DNA from: an uncultured Thiohalocapsa sp.
GTDB taxonomy: Bacteria; Pseudomonadota; Gammaproteobacteria; Chromatiales; Chromatiaceae
Assembly: GCF_913063425.1 (NCBI RefSeq)
Contig: NZ_CAJXYK010000027.1
Span: 1-64,000 of the forward strand
Length of the DNA: 64,000 nucleotides
Direction of reading: 5' to 3'
Each line of letters begins with the position of its first letter. Positions within the stretch are counted from its first letter, which is position 1. Both the position numbers and the translations under genes were made by a program. Below, piece after piece: positions 54,316 through 63,646 of the stretch. The notes beneath the pieces were generated by a model, which was given only the letters and a program-made list of their open reading frames with translations, searched no databases and was not told the DNA's origin.

Positions 54316-55428
54316 ATGCCCATGTCAGACCGCCCTGCCCGACCGCCCGGCGATCCAGCACCGCAACCGCCGCGCGGGCGCGGCACCGGCGCGAATCCCG
54401 ACAGCCGATACAGCGAGCACACCCGCGAGGGCGTGGACGACGGCTGGTGGCAGGAGGCCCCGGAGAGCGACCCGCGCACCGAGCTCGGCATCGACACCAG
54501 CCGCAGCATCATCAGCCGCAACGACTCGCCGGACATCCCCTTCGACCGCAGCGTCAACCCCTACCGCGGCTGCGAGCACGGCTGCATCTACTGCTACGCC
54601 AGACCCACGCATGCCTGGCTCGGCCTGTCGCCGGGGCTCGACTTCGAGCGCCGCCTGTTCCACAAGCCGGACGCCGCGGCGCAGCTGCGCCGGGCGCTGG
54701 CGGCGCCCGGCTACCGGCCGGCGACCCTGGTGCTCGGCGCCAACACCGACCCGTATCAGCCCATCGAGCGCCGCCTCGGCAGCACCCGCGCCATCCTGGA
54801 CGTGCTGCTGGAGGCCCGCCACCCGGTGGCCATCACCACCAAGTCGGCGCTGGTGCTGCGGGACCTGCCGCTGCTGCGGGCACTGGCGGCGCTGGACCTG
54901 GTGGCGGTGCAGATGTCCGTCACCACCCTGGACCCGGCGCTGGCGCGCCGCCTGGAGCCGCGCGCCGCGTCACCGCAACGGCGGCTGCAGGCGGTGGCGG
55001 CGCTCGCCGCCGCCGGCATCCCCACGGGCGTGCTGGTCTCGCCGCTGATCCCGGGGCTCACGGACCACGACATGGAGCGCATCGTCGCCGCGGCGGCACA
55101 GGCCGGCGCCGTGCGCGCGGGCGCCCTGCTCATTCGCCTGCCGCTGGAGCTGAAGGACCTGTTCCGCGACTGGCTCCACGCGCACTATCCGGACCGTGCG
55201 GAGAAGGTGCTGTCGCTGATCCGCCAATGCCGTGGCGGCGCGCTCAACGCCCCCGCCTTCGGCGAGCGCATGACGGGCACGGGACCGGTGGCGGCGCTGC
55301 TGCAGCAACGCTTTCGCCTGGCGCTGCGCCGGCACGGTCTGGCGCGACAGGACAGCGGCTGGCAGCTCTGCGCCGACGCCTTTCGCCCGCCGGCGGCGGA
55401 CCCGCGGCAATTGTCGTTGTGGGATTGA
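54316..55428 (+). CDS. PA0069-type radical SAM protein (SplB-like)
   Basis: A 370-residue radical SAM protein. The family-specific leader GTGANPDSRY and NPYRGCEHGCIYCYARP with the CxxxCxxC cluster are seen, then LGANTDPYQPIE and SPLIPGLTD. Homologues resemble spore photoproduct lyase in the core, but the reaction is unknown. Confidence 0.85.
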   Translation: MPMSDRPARPPGDPAPQPPRGRGTGANPDSRYSEHTREGVDDGWWQEAPESDPRTELGIDTSRSIISRNDSPDIPFDRSVNPYRGCEHGCIYCYARPTHAWLGLSPGLDFERRLFHKPDAAAQLRRALAAPGYRPATLVLGANTDPYQPIERRLGSTRAILDVLLEARHPVAITTKSALVLRDLPLLRALAALDLVAVQMSVTTLDPALARRLEPRAASPQRRLQAVAALAAAGIPTGVLVSPLIPGLTDHDMERIVAAAAQAGAVRAGALLIRLPLELKDLFRDWLHAHYPDRAEKVLSLIRQCRGGALNAPAFGERMTGTGPVAALLQQRFRLALRRHGLARQDSGWQLCADAFRPPAADPRQLSLWD

Positions 55429-55493
55429 GCCCGGCCGGCCCGGAGCGGCCATAGCATGGGCTAAATTCTTCTGCTTCCTGATTCATACTCAAC

Positions 55494-56012
55494 ATGTCCG
55501 GCATGCTCGAACCCGACAATGCCCTGCTGTGCCACTGCCGCAACGGCCTGTCAGCGGCCTCGGACATGCTTGCGCCCATGCTGCGCCGCCACGGCATCCT
55601 ACTCCGCGGCGGCGGCTACAACCTGCGCTTCAAGACCAAGATGCAGCAGCTGTGCTGCGAGGCGCTGGACGACCCCACGGCCGACCCGCACCGCTTCTGG
55701 CCATCGCAGAACGGTGGCATCTACCTGGCGGTGATGCGCTGGAACGCCGAGCACTGCACCGTGCATTTCTACGAGGAGCCAGACCCCACCGACGAGCAGC
55801 GGCTGCTCGCGACCCTCACCGAGCGCGAGATCGAGGTGCTGCGCTGGATGTCCCTCGGCAAGACCAACGCCGCCATCGGCGGCATCCTCGGCCTATCCGA
55901 GGGCACGGTGCGCAAGCACGTGCAGAACCTGCTGGCCAAGCTGCATCGGGAGAACCGCGTCGCGGCGGTCGCGCTCTACAACAACACCTGGGCGCGGTAT
56001 GCGAATCAGTGA
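55494..56012 (+). CDS. LuxR-type regulator
   Basis: A 172-residue protein. The C-terminal HTH is clear: LTEREIEVLRWMSLGKTN, then GLSEGTVRKHVQNLLAKL. The N-terminal ~95 residues have no recognised sensor fold and are Cys-containing. It lies 65 bases after the radical SAM gene. Confidence 0.82.
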   Translation: MSGMLEPDNALLCHCRNGLSAASDMLAPMLRRHGILLRGGGYNLRFKTKMQQLCCEALDDPTADPHRFWPSQNGGIYLAVMRWNAEHCTVHFYEEPDPTDEQRLLATLTEREIEVLRWMSLGKTNAAIGGILGLSEGTVRKHVQNLLAKLHRENRVAAVALYNNTWARYANQ

Positions 56013-56099
56013 ATCGTTGCATCGCGGGCCATGCGTTTGGCCCCCACCCAATCGTCATCGGCAATCGAATCAGTGAGCAGGGAGCCCCTGCAGTATGGA

Positions 56100-56813
56100 T
56101 CAGCAACGCCTGCGGCGACGCATCAGAAGCGTGAGGCCGAGGCCGAAAAGGCCCGGTAGCATCACGTTCGGCACCGGCACCGCAGTCGAAATGCCGAACC
56201 GGTGAGCGCTCAGGGAAGACGCTGGAATGCTGCTCCAGCTGGACCCGCCATTGGTGCTTCGCATGGTCGTATCGGACTGCGAGAAGCCAATCCCCCATCC
56301 GCCCGGGGCCTGCACGCTGCTGTCGGTGGTGTAACCCCAGGAGAGCAGACTGCCCGCAATGGCGTGTAATGCCAGGTAGTAGGTGGAGTTTGCGGCCAAA
56401 GTAAACCCATCGTCACTGAAAAAGGCCACGTCCTGAAAGGTCTCGCCGCCGTCCAGCGTAGGGGTGTTGTCGAATGTCAGCAATAGGGTGTCCGGACTGC
56501 TGCCCGCGTCGCTCCAGATCGACGCCTGGAAGGTGGTCTGCGACGTGCCAGAGTTGCCGAGGCCAAGTGTTGCGCCTGTGAGCACATAGTCGCTGCCATC
56601 GGTCGTGAAGCTGTTTGCCAAGTAGGAGTCCGGCGTGGCCGAGGTGAAGGCCCAGCTCCCGGCATTGCTATTCGCCAAGTTGCTGACTTGGAAAGCGGCC
56701 TGGATTGGGAAGGCTGCCAAGGCACAGACAGCGACCGCCGCACCTTGTAAGCGGGACAAGACTGCGGCCTGCGGCAGCATCTCGGAGAGCGACTTCGGCA
56801 TTCGTGCCATCAC
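56100..56813 (-). CDS. PEP-CTERM-like exported protein
   Basis: A 237-residue surface protein. A signal peptide (about 1-40) is followed by a beta-rich, Ser/Thr/Gly-rich domain of choice-of-anchor type. The tail VPVPNVMLPGLFGLGLTLL plus RRRRRC is a sorting signal in the PEP-CTERM style, but the usual Pro-Glu-Pro reads Pro-Val-Pro. No exosortase is in the window. Confidence 0.75.
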   Translation of the reverse strand: MMARMPKSLSEMLPQAAVLSRLQGAAVAVCALAAFPIQAAFQVSNLANSNAGSWAFTSATPDSYLANSFTTDGSDYVLTGATLGLGNSGTSQTTFQASIWSDAGSSPDTLLLTFDNTPTLDGGETFQDVAFFSDDGFTLAANSTYYLALHAIAGSLLSWGYTTDSSVQAPGGWGIGFSQSDTTMRSTNGGSSWSSIPASSLSAHRFGISTAVPVPNVMLPGLFGLGLTLLMRRRRRC

Positions 56814-57137
56814 CTTACCTCATCGTCAGGGAAAATTTGTAGGACGGCAGAGGCTACAGACGAAGAAGTTCTGGGCAAATACGCCAAAGCGCGTAGCTGA
56901 CGATGGCGCTCCCGTGGGCGGATACCCGCTGAGCCGATCCGGGGAAAGCGCTCCACCGCCCCCATCGCACAGGTTCACGGCGCCGGCACATCCTTCGGTG
57001 TGACTTACTTGGGCAGGAGGAAAGAGGGGTGAGTGCGGCCTGCAAGGACCTGCTGGTGCTTGAGTTTGCGGCCCGTCGCGGAGTCAGCAGGTACGGGGAC
57101 AGTGTACTAAATTGACCCAGTTCCCGTAACAGCTTAC
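56814..57137. other. Intergenic region near transposase relics
   Basis: No gene seen. Around 57092-57135 lies an AT-richer stretch (ACAGTGTACTAAATTGACCC) beside the REP-associated transposase remnant, possibly the end of an old mobile element. Confidence 0.35.
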
Positions 57138-57362
57138 TTAATTGTGCTTTGCGTTGCCGAGCAGGTCGAGGGTGCGCTTGTCTCGTGGTGGGGGCTTTGC
57201 CCTAGGCTTCTTCCCCTTCAGGGACCGGTTGGGTTGCCGCTCCAGGGATGCCACGAAGTCGCCAGAACCGAGGGGGCGACCGGTGCTGGAGCGGCCACGC
57301 ATGAGCTCGTTGACGCTGTCATCCTCAGCCTCGCCGATGAAAGCCACCCAGTTGGGCACCAA
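57138..57362 (-). pseudogene. C-terminal remnant of REP-associated (Y1) transposase
   Basis: The 74-residue frame holds GRPLGSGDFVASLERQPNRS then KGKKPRAKPP, a typical C-terminal end of REP-associated tyrosine transposases. The catalytic His-hydrophobic-His and Tyr regions are absent. It is a truncated remnant; other remnants of mobile DNA follow. Confidence 0.5.
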
Positions 57363-57389
57363 GTCCGAGCGCGGTCGAACAGAGACCTA

Positions 57390-57578
57390 GGCCTAATCGC
57401 CCGCGGCCAAGTGGTCTGGTACCTGGAGCGCGAGCCGCGGGCGGTCAGCGCCGTGCTGCATCGCCTGCTGCGGGTCATCGAGGGCCATCTGCGCCAGGGC
57501 AGCGGCTCCGGCGCGCTGTCTCCGGCTCATGCTGCGCTGATGGGACCGGGCCTCGGCTGGTTGAGTCGCGGCCCCTGA
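57390..57578 (+). pseudogene. IS91-like transposase fragment
   Basis: A frame on the plus strand reads VVWYLEREPRAVSAVLHRLL and RVIEGHLRQGSGSGAL, resembling the conserved segment of IS91-family transposases (FLERDP...VLRIFLRVIE). Only about 50 residues remain; the Zn domain and Tyr motifs are missing. Confidence 0.35.
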
Positions 57579-57649
57579 CCTACCCCAATTGCGGCGCGGA
57601 CATGCGCCTGGCTTCAGCCACGAAACGGGCACGGCTCTCCCGCGCCTGT

Positions 57650-57795
57650 GGGAATTGCTCCCGGAGCGGCCGAGTGGAACTCGGCGCCCCCAGGGCTGCG
57701 GCGCACACGTGGGGACCGGTCCCGGAGCGGCCGAGTGGAACTCGGCGCCCCCAGGTGCGCTGCGCATGCGGGGATCGATCCCAGAGCTGCGAGGG
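57650..57795. repeat. 61-bp tandem repeat
   Basis: The 34-base core CCCGGAGCGG to CGCCCCCAG starts at 57660 and again at 57721 with period 61. The beginning of a third, more diverged unit (CCCAGAGCTGCGAG) follows. Each unit begins with GGA-TCG-like bases. Confidence 0.75.
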
Positions 57796-57876
57796 CCTGA
57801 GCGACGTGGGGAGGGCTGAGCCCAGCGGGTGCTCGGGCGCGGGCTCGGGCTCGTCGGAGGCCGGTCCGGCGCGGGG

Positions 57877-59091
57877 TCAGCCCCCGGCCACCCGCTCGCA
57901 GAGTTGTCGGAACAGCTGCGCGCGGGCGGCGGAGCTGGACTGCCGGGCGACCTCCAGGCCGCGGGCGCCCATGGCCTCGCGGCGGGTGTCGTCCAGCAGC
58001 AGGCCGGTGATGGCCCCGGCCACGGCGCCCACGTCCTCGCCGTCCACATTGAGACCTGTCTCGCCGTGGCGCACCGCCTCCACCACGCCGCCGGCGCGGC
58101 CTGCCACAACGGCCTTGCCGCAGGCGTTGGCCTCCAGGAACACCAGGCCGAAGCCCTCGGTGTCGTGGTTGGCGAGCTCGCGGTTGGGCATTACGAACAG
58201 GTCGCAGAGCTGGTAGTGCGCCACCAGCTCGTCGTGCGGCACACGGCCGGCGAAGATCACCTGCTCGCCGACGCCGTACTCTGCCACCAATGCCTCCAGC
58301 TCCGTGCGGTAGTCGCCGGTGCCGACGATGAGATACCGCGCGTCCGGGCACTGTGCGAGGACCTGCGGCAGGGCGCGGATGGTGGTGTCGATGCCCTTGC
58401 GCTCCACCAGCCGGCCCACGGTGAGCAGCACGCGCTTGCCGGCGAGACCGTAGCGCTCCAGCAGGTCCTGCGACTTCGGCCCCGGCTGGAAGCGCTCCGC
58501 ATCCACCCCGTTGACGATGAGCTCGATCCGCTCCGGCGCCACGCCCATTTTGTCGATGAGGGTGCGGCGGGTGAACTCGCTCACGGCCACCACGGCATCC
58601 GCATTGTGCAGGTATTGCCGGCGCCGGCGCCCGAACAGCCGGTACGGCACCTCCGTGGTGATCTCTTCGCCGTGGATGTAATTGATGTACGGGATGCCGA
58701 GCATGCGCTTCAGCAGCAGCCCGAGCCAGGAGCCGGAGCTCAGCTCGCACACGCAGACGACATCGATCCCCTCGCGGCGGATCATACTGACGGCCTTGCG
58801 CAGCACCTTGAGCTTAAGCGGCAGGTCCACCCAGAGCTGAAGCCAGGCGGAGTGGAGCAGAGACTTCGGACTCACCGCCGGCGGGCGCAGCAGCTCGATG
58901 CGCTCGATGGGGAAGCCGGCCTGGGCGTCGTACTCGCGCCAGCCGGTGACCTCCTCGCCGCTCAGGTAATGCCGCCAGGGCGCGAGCACGTGCATGGTGC
59001 CCGCGGGGGCGAACTGGCACAGACTCTCGTAGACGACGGCGGAGCCGCCGTTGATGGGCGGGAAGATGTTGGCGACCAGCAGGCACTTCAT
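57877..59091 (-). CDS. Family 4 glycosyltransferase
   Basis: A 404-residue GT-B enzyme. VANIFPPINGGSAVVYESL at the N-terminus, SEFTRRTLIDKMGV, the phosphate loop VGRLVERKGIDTTI, and the nucleotide-binding EGFGLVFLEANACGKAVVAG are typical. It probably builds an extracellular or lipid-linked polysaccharide. The chosen ATG at 59091 begins with the family N-terminus. Confidence 0.88.
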   Translation of the reverse strand: MKCLLVANIFPPINGGSAVVYESLCQFAPAGTMHVLAPWRHYLSGEEVTGWREYDAQAGFPIERIELLRPPAVSPKSLLHSAWLQLWVDLPLKLKVLRKAVSMIRREGIDVVCVCELSSGSWLGLLLKRMLGIPYINYIHGEEITTEVPYRLFGRRRRQYLHNADAVVAVSEFTRRTLIDKMGVAPERIELIVNGVDAERFQPGPKSQDLLERYGLAGKRVLLTVGRLVERKGIDTTIRALPQVLAQCPDARYLIVGTGDYRTELEALVAEYGVGEQVIFAGRVPHDELVAHYQLCDLFVMPNRELANHDTEGFGLVFLEANACGKAVVAGRAGGVVEAVRHGETGLNVDGEDVGAVAGAITGLLLDDTRREAMGARGLEVARQSSSAARAQLFRQLCERVAGG

Positions 59092-59316
59092 CGTGCACCA
59101 GGCTCCGGGTCGGCGTGGGGCGAATGGGGCTCGCCGCCAGGGATGATTCGGGGCCGGTTCTTCACGATGAATGGTGTGTGTCGGGGGACTGCGGGCATTC
59201 TGACCCTGCACCGGCGTCGCGTCTACCCGCGACGCGCCGTCGGCAGCGCCCGCATGGGCTCGCACCCGCCGGCGGGGCCGGCACGCAGCCTGGGGCGTAC
59301 CGGCGCGGGCTCCGGC

Positions 59317-60420
59317 TCAGGCGCCGAGGAATCGGGCCAGCTCCTCCTCGCACGCCCCCTCGATCGTGTTGAACCAGTCCGCAGCGGCGTATTGCGGCCA
59401 GCGTTCCGGCATCGGCGGCTTCAGCAACGCCGCACAGGCATCGCCGGGCACCTCGCCAGCGTTGAGGCCGAAGCGCTCGAACGCCGGCCGCAGCGTGCCG
59501 GCGCAGTCACGCATCAGGTCCTCGTAGGCGATACCCACGTCCGCATACTGCTGCCCGAACAGGTAAGAGAGCCGCCACAGCAGGTAATGCACCGCGTAGG
59601 CATGCTCGTGCTGAGTGGGGTCCACGCACGGGAATACCCGGCGCAGATCCCGTGCCCAGGCGAGGGTGTAGAAATAGTCCTCCGACTCGTCCGCAGTGAG
59701 GCGATGCCCCGGCGGCGCGCCGGCTGAGCTGCGCTGCACCGACAGCCACTGCTCGCGCGGATTGCGGTAGAGCCAAAGCACATCGGCATTTGGGAACACG
59801 CGCCGCAGCCACGGCAAGCGGAAATCCAGCCGGTTGCATTGCAGCACCGGGCGCTCGGGCGCACGGGCGATGAGCTCGGCCAGGTAGCGGGCCAGGCGAC
59901 GGTCGCAGCTGTGCGCGTCCATGTAGAGGTCGCGGTACGTCCATTCGGCATCGAACCACTGCCCGAGGTCCGCCATGCCGGCGTACTCGGCACCGTAGCG
60001 CTCGGCATTGACGTGGGTCGGGTCTGTACGGTCCGCATCCGCGCCGCCGCTGAACCAGCGGCGCTCGTTCAGCGGCTCGTAGAAGGCGGTCAGGCCGCGG
60101 GTGTGCCGGAAGATATTCCACAGCAGCGTGGAGCCGGAGCGGAACCGGGCGGTGACGAAGAGCGGCCGGGCGCCGTCGCTGCGGGCCGGAGCCGGCGCGT
60201 CGGCGCCCTCTCCTTGGCCGGCGCAGCCATAGCGCGCCGGCGGCGGTGCATAGGCGAGTCCGGCGGGGCGCAGCGCATGCTGACCGCAGAAGAGCTCCCG
60301 GTTCGCCTCGCGCCAGGTCCGGTTGAACCGGTAGGAGCGGGCAAGGGTGTCGAGCACGCGCGCCGAGAGCCGCCGCAGCGGCGCCGAGAGTGCCGCGCCG
60401 GCACGGCTCACGGCAGCCAC
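59317..60420 (-). CDS. Sulfotransferase-family protein
   Basis: A 367-residue protein with the 5'-PSB loop FVTARFRSGSTLLWNIF (PAPS binding) and the 3'-PB region VLWLYRNPREQWLSVQRSS. The start is uncertain: GTG at 60420 is the first reasonable one after the preceding gene's stop. It may sulfate a cell-surface glycan together with the adjacent glycosyltransferase. Confidence 0.8.
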   Translation of the reverse strand: MAAVSRAGAALSAPLRRLSARVLDTLARSYRFNRTWREANRELFCGQHALRPAGLAYAPPPARYGCAGQGEGADAPAPARSDGARPLFVTARFRSGSTLLWNIFRHTRGLTAFYEPLNERRWFSGGADADRTDPTHVNAERYGAEYAGMADLGQWFDAEWTYRDLYMDAHSCDRRLARYLAELIARAPERPVLQCNRLDFRLPWLRRVFPNADVLWLYRNPREQWLSVQRSSAGAPPGHRLTADESEDYFYTLAWARDLRRVFPCVDPTQHEHAYAVHYLLWRLSYLFGQQYADVGIAYEDLMRDCAGTLRPAFERFGLNAGEVPGDACAALLKPPMPERWPQYAAADWFNTIEGACEEELARFLGA

Positions 60421-60470
60421 CGCGGGCCGCGCCGGCCGGCGCCGCTGTTCGCTCTGCCCACCGGACGTGC

Positions 60471-61424
60471 TCAGAAGGCGGCGACGAAGGCGGCGATGAA
60501 GTCGTCCAACGCCGCCTCCGGCAGGTGGTTGATGCCCGCCGCCGCCTTGCGCCCGCCGCCGGTGTCGAACTGCCGGCACAGGGCGTCGGCGCCGTCGCGG
60601 GTGGTGAGCGGTGCCCGCACGCTGACCACGAAGCCGCCGTCGGCGCGCCGGGTCAGCATGGCATGCGCTCGCTCCGGCGCCGCCTGGGCCAGGGCGTTGG
60701 CGTAAACACCCCCGACCCGGCGCGCCCAGGGCTCCGCCGGCAGCATCACCTGCGTGTGCCGCGGCCCAGGCTGCAGCAGCGCCGCCGCCTCGGCACGGGC
60801 CATGTCTTCCCGGTAGCCGTCGCGCAGCCGTCGGAAGGCCGGGTCTTCCCGCGCGAACGCGAGTGGGTCGGCATAGGGCGCCAGGGCGCGGAACAGCTCA
60901 GCCGGCGGGTAGTGCAGATCCTCCACGGTGGCCCCGTAGCCGTTGTAGTTGATGAGGATGCCGAGCTCGCGCAGCAGCGCAAGATCGGCGTCCGGCAGCT
61001 CCAGGGGCGCAGACGCGCGTGCCGCCGCTTCGTCGAAGTTGTCGCCGTAGGTGCCCACCACGGCCCAGGCGCGATGGGCGCCGCCCAGGTATTCGTCCAC
61101 CAGCAGGCTGGTGCCCTTGTCGGGAAGGGTCTCGATGTGGACCTCCAGCCCCGGGTGCTCGGGAATCTCACCGGCAAAGTGATGGTCGAACCAGCGCAGC
61201 GTGGCACCGCGCTCCAGCAACGCCAGACAGGCGTCGCGATTCTTGTCGAAGGAGACATCGAGCACGGTGACGACATCGCCGGCCGTCGCCTCCACCCGCT
61301 GCACCAGCGCGATGTCGCGCTTCACTCCGGTGACGAGCACGGAGTCGCGCGGCTCGGCGAGATGCAACTGCTGCAATGCACAGATGCCGTCGGCATCGCC
61401 GTTGAAGACATCGTATACGGGCAT
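60471..61424 (-). CDS. DHH-family phosphoesterase
   Basis: A 317-residue protein. YDVFNGDADGICAL holds the first Asp motif; WFDHHFAG is the DHH signature; the C-terminal DHHA1 loop reads GGGRKAAAG. Such proteins cleave nano-RNA, pApA or related phosphodiesters. It lies 51 bases upstream of the sulfotransferase start. Confidence 0.88.
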   Translation of the reverse strand: MPVYDVFNGDADGICALQQLHLAEPRDSVLVTGVKRDIALVQRVEATAGDVVTVLDVSFDKNRDACLALLERGATLRWFDHHFAGEIPEHPGLEVHIETLPDKGTSLLVDEYLGGAHRAWAVVGTYGDNFDEAAARASAPLELPDADLALLRELGILINYNGYGATVEDLHYPPAELFRALAPYADPLAFAREDPAFRRLRDGYREDMARAEAAALLQPGPRHTQVMLPAEPWARRVGGVYANALAQAAPERAHAMLTRRADGGFVVSVRAPLTTRDGADALCRQFDTGGGRKAAAGINHLPEAALDDFIAAFVAAF

Positions 61425-61696
61425 GGAGGCTCCCTTGAGTGTCGCACATGGGCCTGCGGGGCGCGCAGGTTACCTGCGCGGGTGTCAAAAGGCGAATGGA
61501 GCCGATCCTCGGCGCCGCCGCCGGCAGCACGGGCAAGCACCGCCGCCATTGGACGCAGCCGGCACGCCATGCCTATACTTTACCGTTTGTGTCTGGGCAG
61601 CGACCCGCGGGACGGCGCGAGCACCCGGCTCACCCACCCCCGCCGCCATCTTGCAGCCCCCATATAGTGCGCACCACCAGTCCCGCGGAGCGAGCC

Positions 61697-62794
61697 ATGG
61701 CCGCCGATGCGCGCGCCGATGCGCGACAAGACCTGCTGAATCTCGACCAGCGCGGCTGCGAGGCCCTGGCGCAGGCATTCGGCTGCAAGCCTTTCCACGG
61801 GCGCAACCTGTTCAAGTGGATGCACAAGCATGGCGTCGACGACTTCGATGCCATGACGGACCTGCCGAAGGCGTTCCGGGCCCGGCTCGCCGCCGAAACC
61901 CACATCCCAAGGCTGCCGGTGGCGGCCGAGAAGCCCTCCGCCGACGGCACCGTCAAATGGCTGCTTCAGCTGCCCGAGGGCCAGCGGGTGGAGACGGTGT
62001 TCATCCCAGAGGAGCGGCGGACCACGCTGTGCGTGTCCTCCCAGGTGGGCTGCGCGCTGGACTGCGCCTTCTGCGCCACGGCGCGCCAGGGCTTCAACCG
62101 CAACCTGAGCACCGCCGAGATCATCGCCCAGGTCCGCCACGCCGTGCGCCGCATCGGCCGGCCGCCGAGCAACATCGTGCTGATGGGCATGGGCGAGCCG
62201 CTGGCCAACTTCGACGCCGTCGTCACCGCCACGGACATCATGCGCGACGACCTGGCCTACATGCTCTCCAAGTACCGGGTGACCCTGTCCACCTCGGGCA
62301 TTGTGCCGAACATCTACCGCCTGGCGGAGGTCAGCGACATCGCCCTCGCCGTGTCCCTGCATGCACCGGACAACGCGCTGCGCGACGAGCTGGTGCCCAT
62401 CAACCGCAAGTATCCGCTGGAGGAGCTGATCCCAGCCTGCCGCGCCTACCTGCGCGGCGATGCGCGCCGGCGCATCACCTGGGAGTACGTCATGCTCGAT
62501 GGCGTGAACGACAGCATCGCGCAGGCCAAGGCGCTGATCCGGCTGCTGGAAGGCACGCCGTCCAAGGTGAACCTGATCCCGTTCAACCCCTTCCCCGGCA
62601 GCGGCTTCGACACCAGCCCGCCGGAGCGGGTGGACGCCTTCCGCCAGCGGCTGCTGCGCGCCGGCCTGGTGGCCACCACCCGCAAGACCCGGGGCGACGA
62701 GATCGCTGCCGCCTGCGGTCAGCTGGTGGGCCGGGTACAGGATCGCCGCAGACGGCCCGCAGTGGCCCCGCAGGCAGTGGCGCTGCGGCCATGA
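61697..62794 (+). CDS. rlmN: 23S rRNA/tRNA adenine-C2 methyltransferase RlmN
   Basis: A 365-residue dual-specificity radical SAM methyltransferase. SSQVGCALDCAFCATARQGF with CxxxCxxC is seen, plus GMGEPLANFD, STSGIVP, ITWEYVMLDGVND and NLIPFNPFPG. The C-terminal methyl-carrying Cys is in AAACGQL. GCGGAG precedes the ATG. It overlaps pilW by four bases. Confidence 0.95.
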   Translation: MAADARADARQDLLNLDQRGCEALAQAFGCKPFHGRNLFKWMHKHGVDDFDAMTDLPKAFRARLAAETHIPRLPVAAEKPSADGTVKWLLQLPEGQRVETVFIPEERRTTLCVSSQVGCALDCAFCATARQGFNRNLSTAEIIAQVRHAVRRIGRPPSNIVLMGMGEPLANFDAVVTATDIMRDDLAYMLSKYRVTLSTSGIVPNIYRLAEVSDIALAVSLHAPDNALRDELVPINRKYPLEELIPACRAYLRGDARRRITWEYVMLDGVNDSIAQAKALIRLLEGTPSKVNLIPFNPFPGSGFDTSPPERVDAFRQRLLRAGLVATTRKTRGDEIAAACGQLVGRVQDRRRRPAVAPQAVALRP

Positions 62795-63558
62795 GCACGC
62801 ATCCCGCCGCGCGCCGCGCCGTCATCGCCGCGCTCGTCGCCGGCGCCATGGTCCTCGCCGGCTGCGGCGGCGCCCAGGCCAAGCGGGAGGCCGCCGGACT
62901 CGACCCGGAGGGCAGCCCGGCGGACATCTACGTCAACATGGCCGCCGCCTACTACCAGCGCGGCCAGCTGGACTCGGCCCTGGATCGCGGCCTGCGGGCC
63001 CTGGAGGAGGACAAGCGCAACGCCGACGCACACTATGTGCTGGCCATCGTCTACCAGCGCCTGGGCAAGCGCGTGGAAGCCGAGCGCCACTTCGAGGAGG
63101 CCCTGCGCCTGGACCCGGACAACCCGGAGTACCTCAACGCCCGCGGCACCATCCTCTGCACCCAGGGCCGCTATGACGCTGCCATCGAGCAGTTCGATGC
63201 CGCGGCGGCGAACCGCCTGTACGCGACACCGGAAGTGGCGCTGATGAACGCCTCCGACTGCTCACGCCGGGCGGGCCGCGGCACCGAGGCCGAGCGCTAC
63301 CTGCGGGAGGCGTTGTCGCGCAACGCCAATTACCCGCCCGCCCTGCTCGCCATGGCCAGGCTCAATTTCGACCGCGGCGACTACCCCAGCGCCCGCCAGT
63401 ACATGGGCCGCTACGGCCGGGTCGGCAGGGCCTCGCCCGATGCACTGCTGCTGGCGCATCGCATCGAGGCCAAGCTGGGCAATGCTGCCGCCGCCAAGGC
63501 CCTCGGCGATGCGTTGCGGCGCCAGTATCCGGATGCACCCGAGGTCATGGAGCTCTGA
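62791..63558 (+). CDS. pilW: Type IV pilus lipoprotein PilW/PilF
   Basis: A 255-residue TPR lipoprotein. The signal ends in VLAGCGG. Six tandem TPR-like pairs follow (ADIYVNMAAAYYQRGQLDSAL, ADAHYVLAIVYQRLGK and so on). PilF/PilW helps PilQ secretin oligomerise in the outer membrane. Its ATG overlaps rlmN's stop, the usual arrangement. Confidence 0.92.
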   Translation: MSTHPAARRAVIAALVAGAMVLAGCGGAQAKREAAGLDPEGSPADIYVNMAAAYYQRGQLDSALDRGLRALEEDKRNADAHYVLAIVYQRLGKRVEAERHFEEALRLDPDNPEYLNARGTILCTQGRYDAAIEQFDAAAANRLYATPEVALMNASDCSRRAGRGTEAERYLREALSRNANYPPALLAMARLNFDRGDYPSARQYMGRYGRVGRASPDALLLAHRIEAKLGNAAAAKALGDALRRQYPDAPEVMEL

Positions 63559-63646
63559 GCACAGCGCCCCGCCGACGCCACCCCGTCCCGAGTCCGGCCG
63601 ACCCGACACCTGAGCCACCCGATCACCCGACACGCCCAGCGAGATC

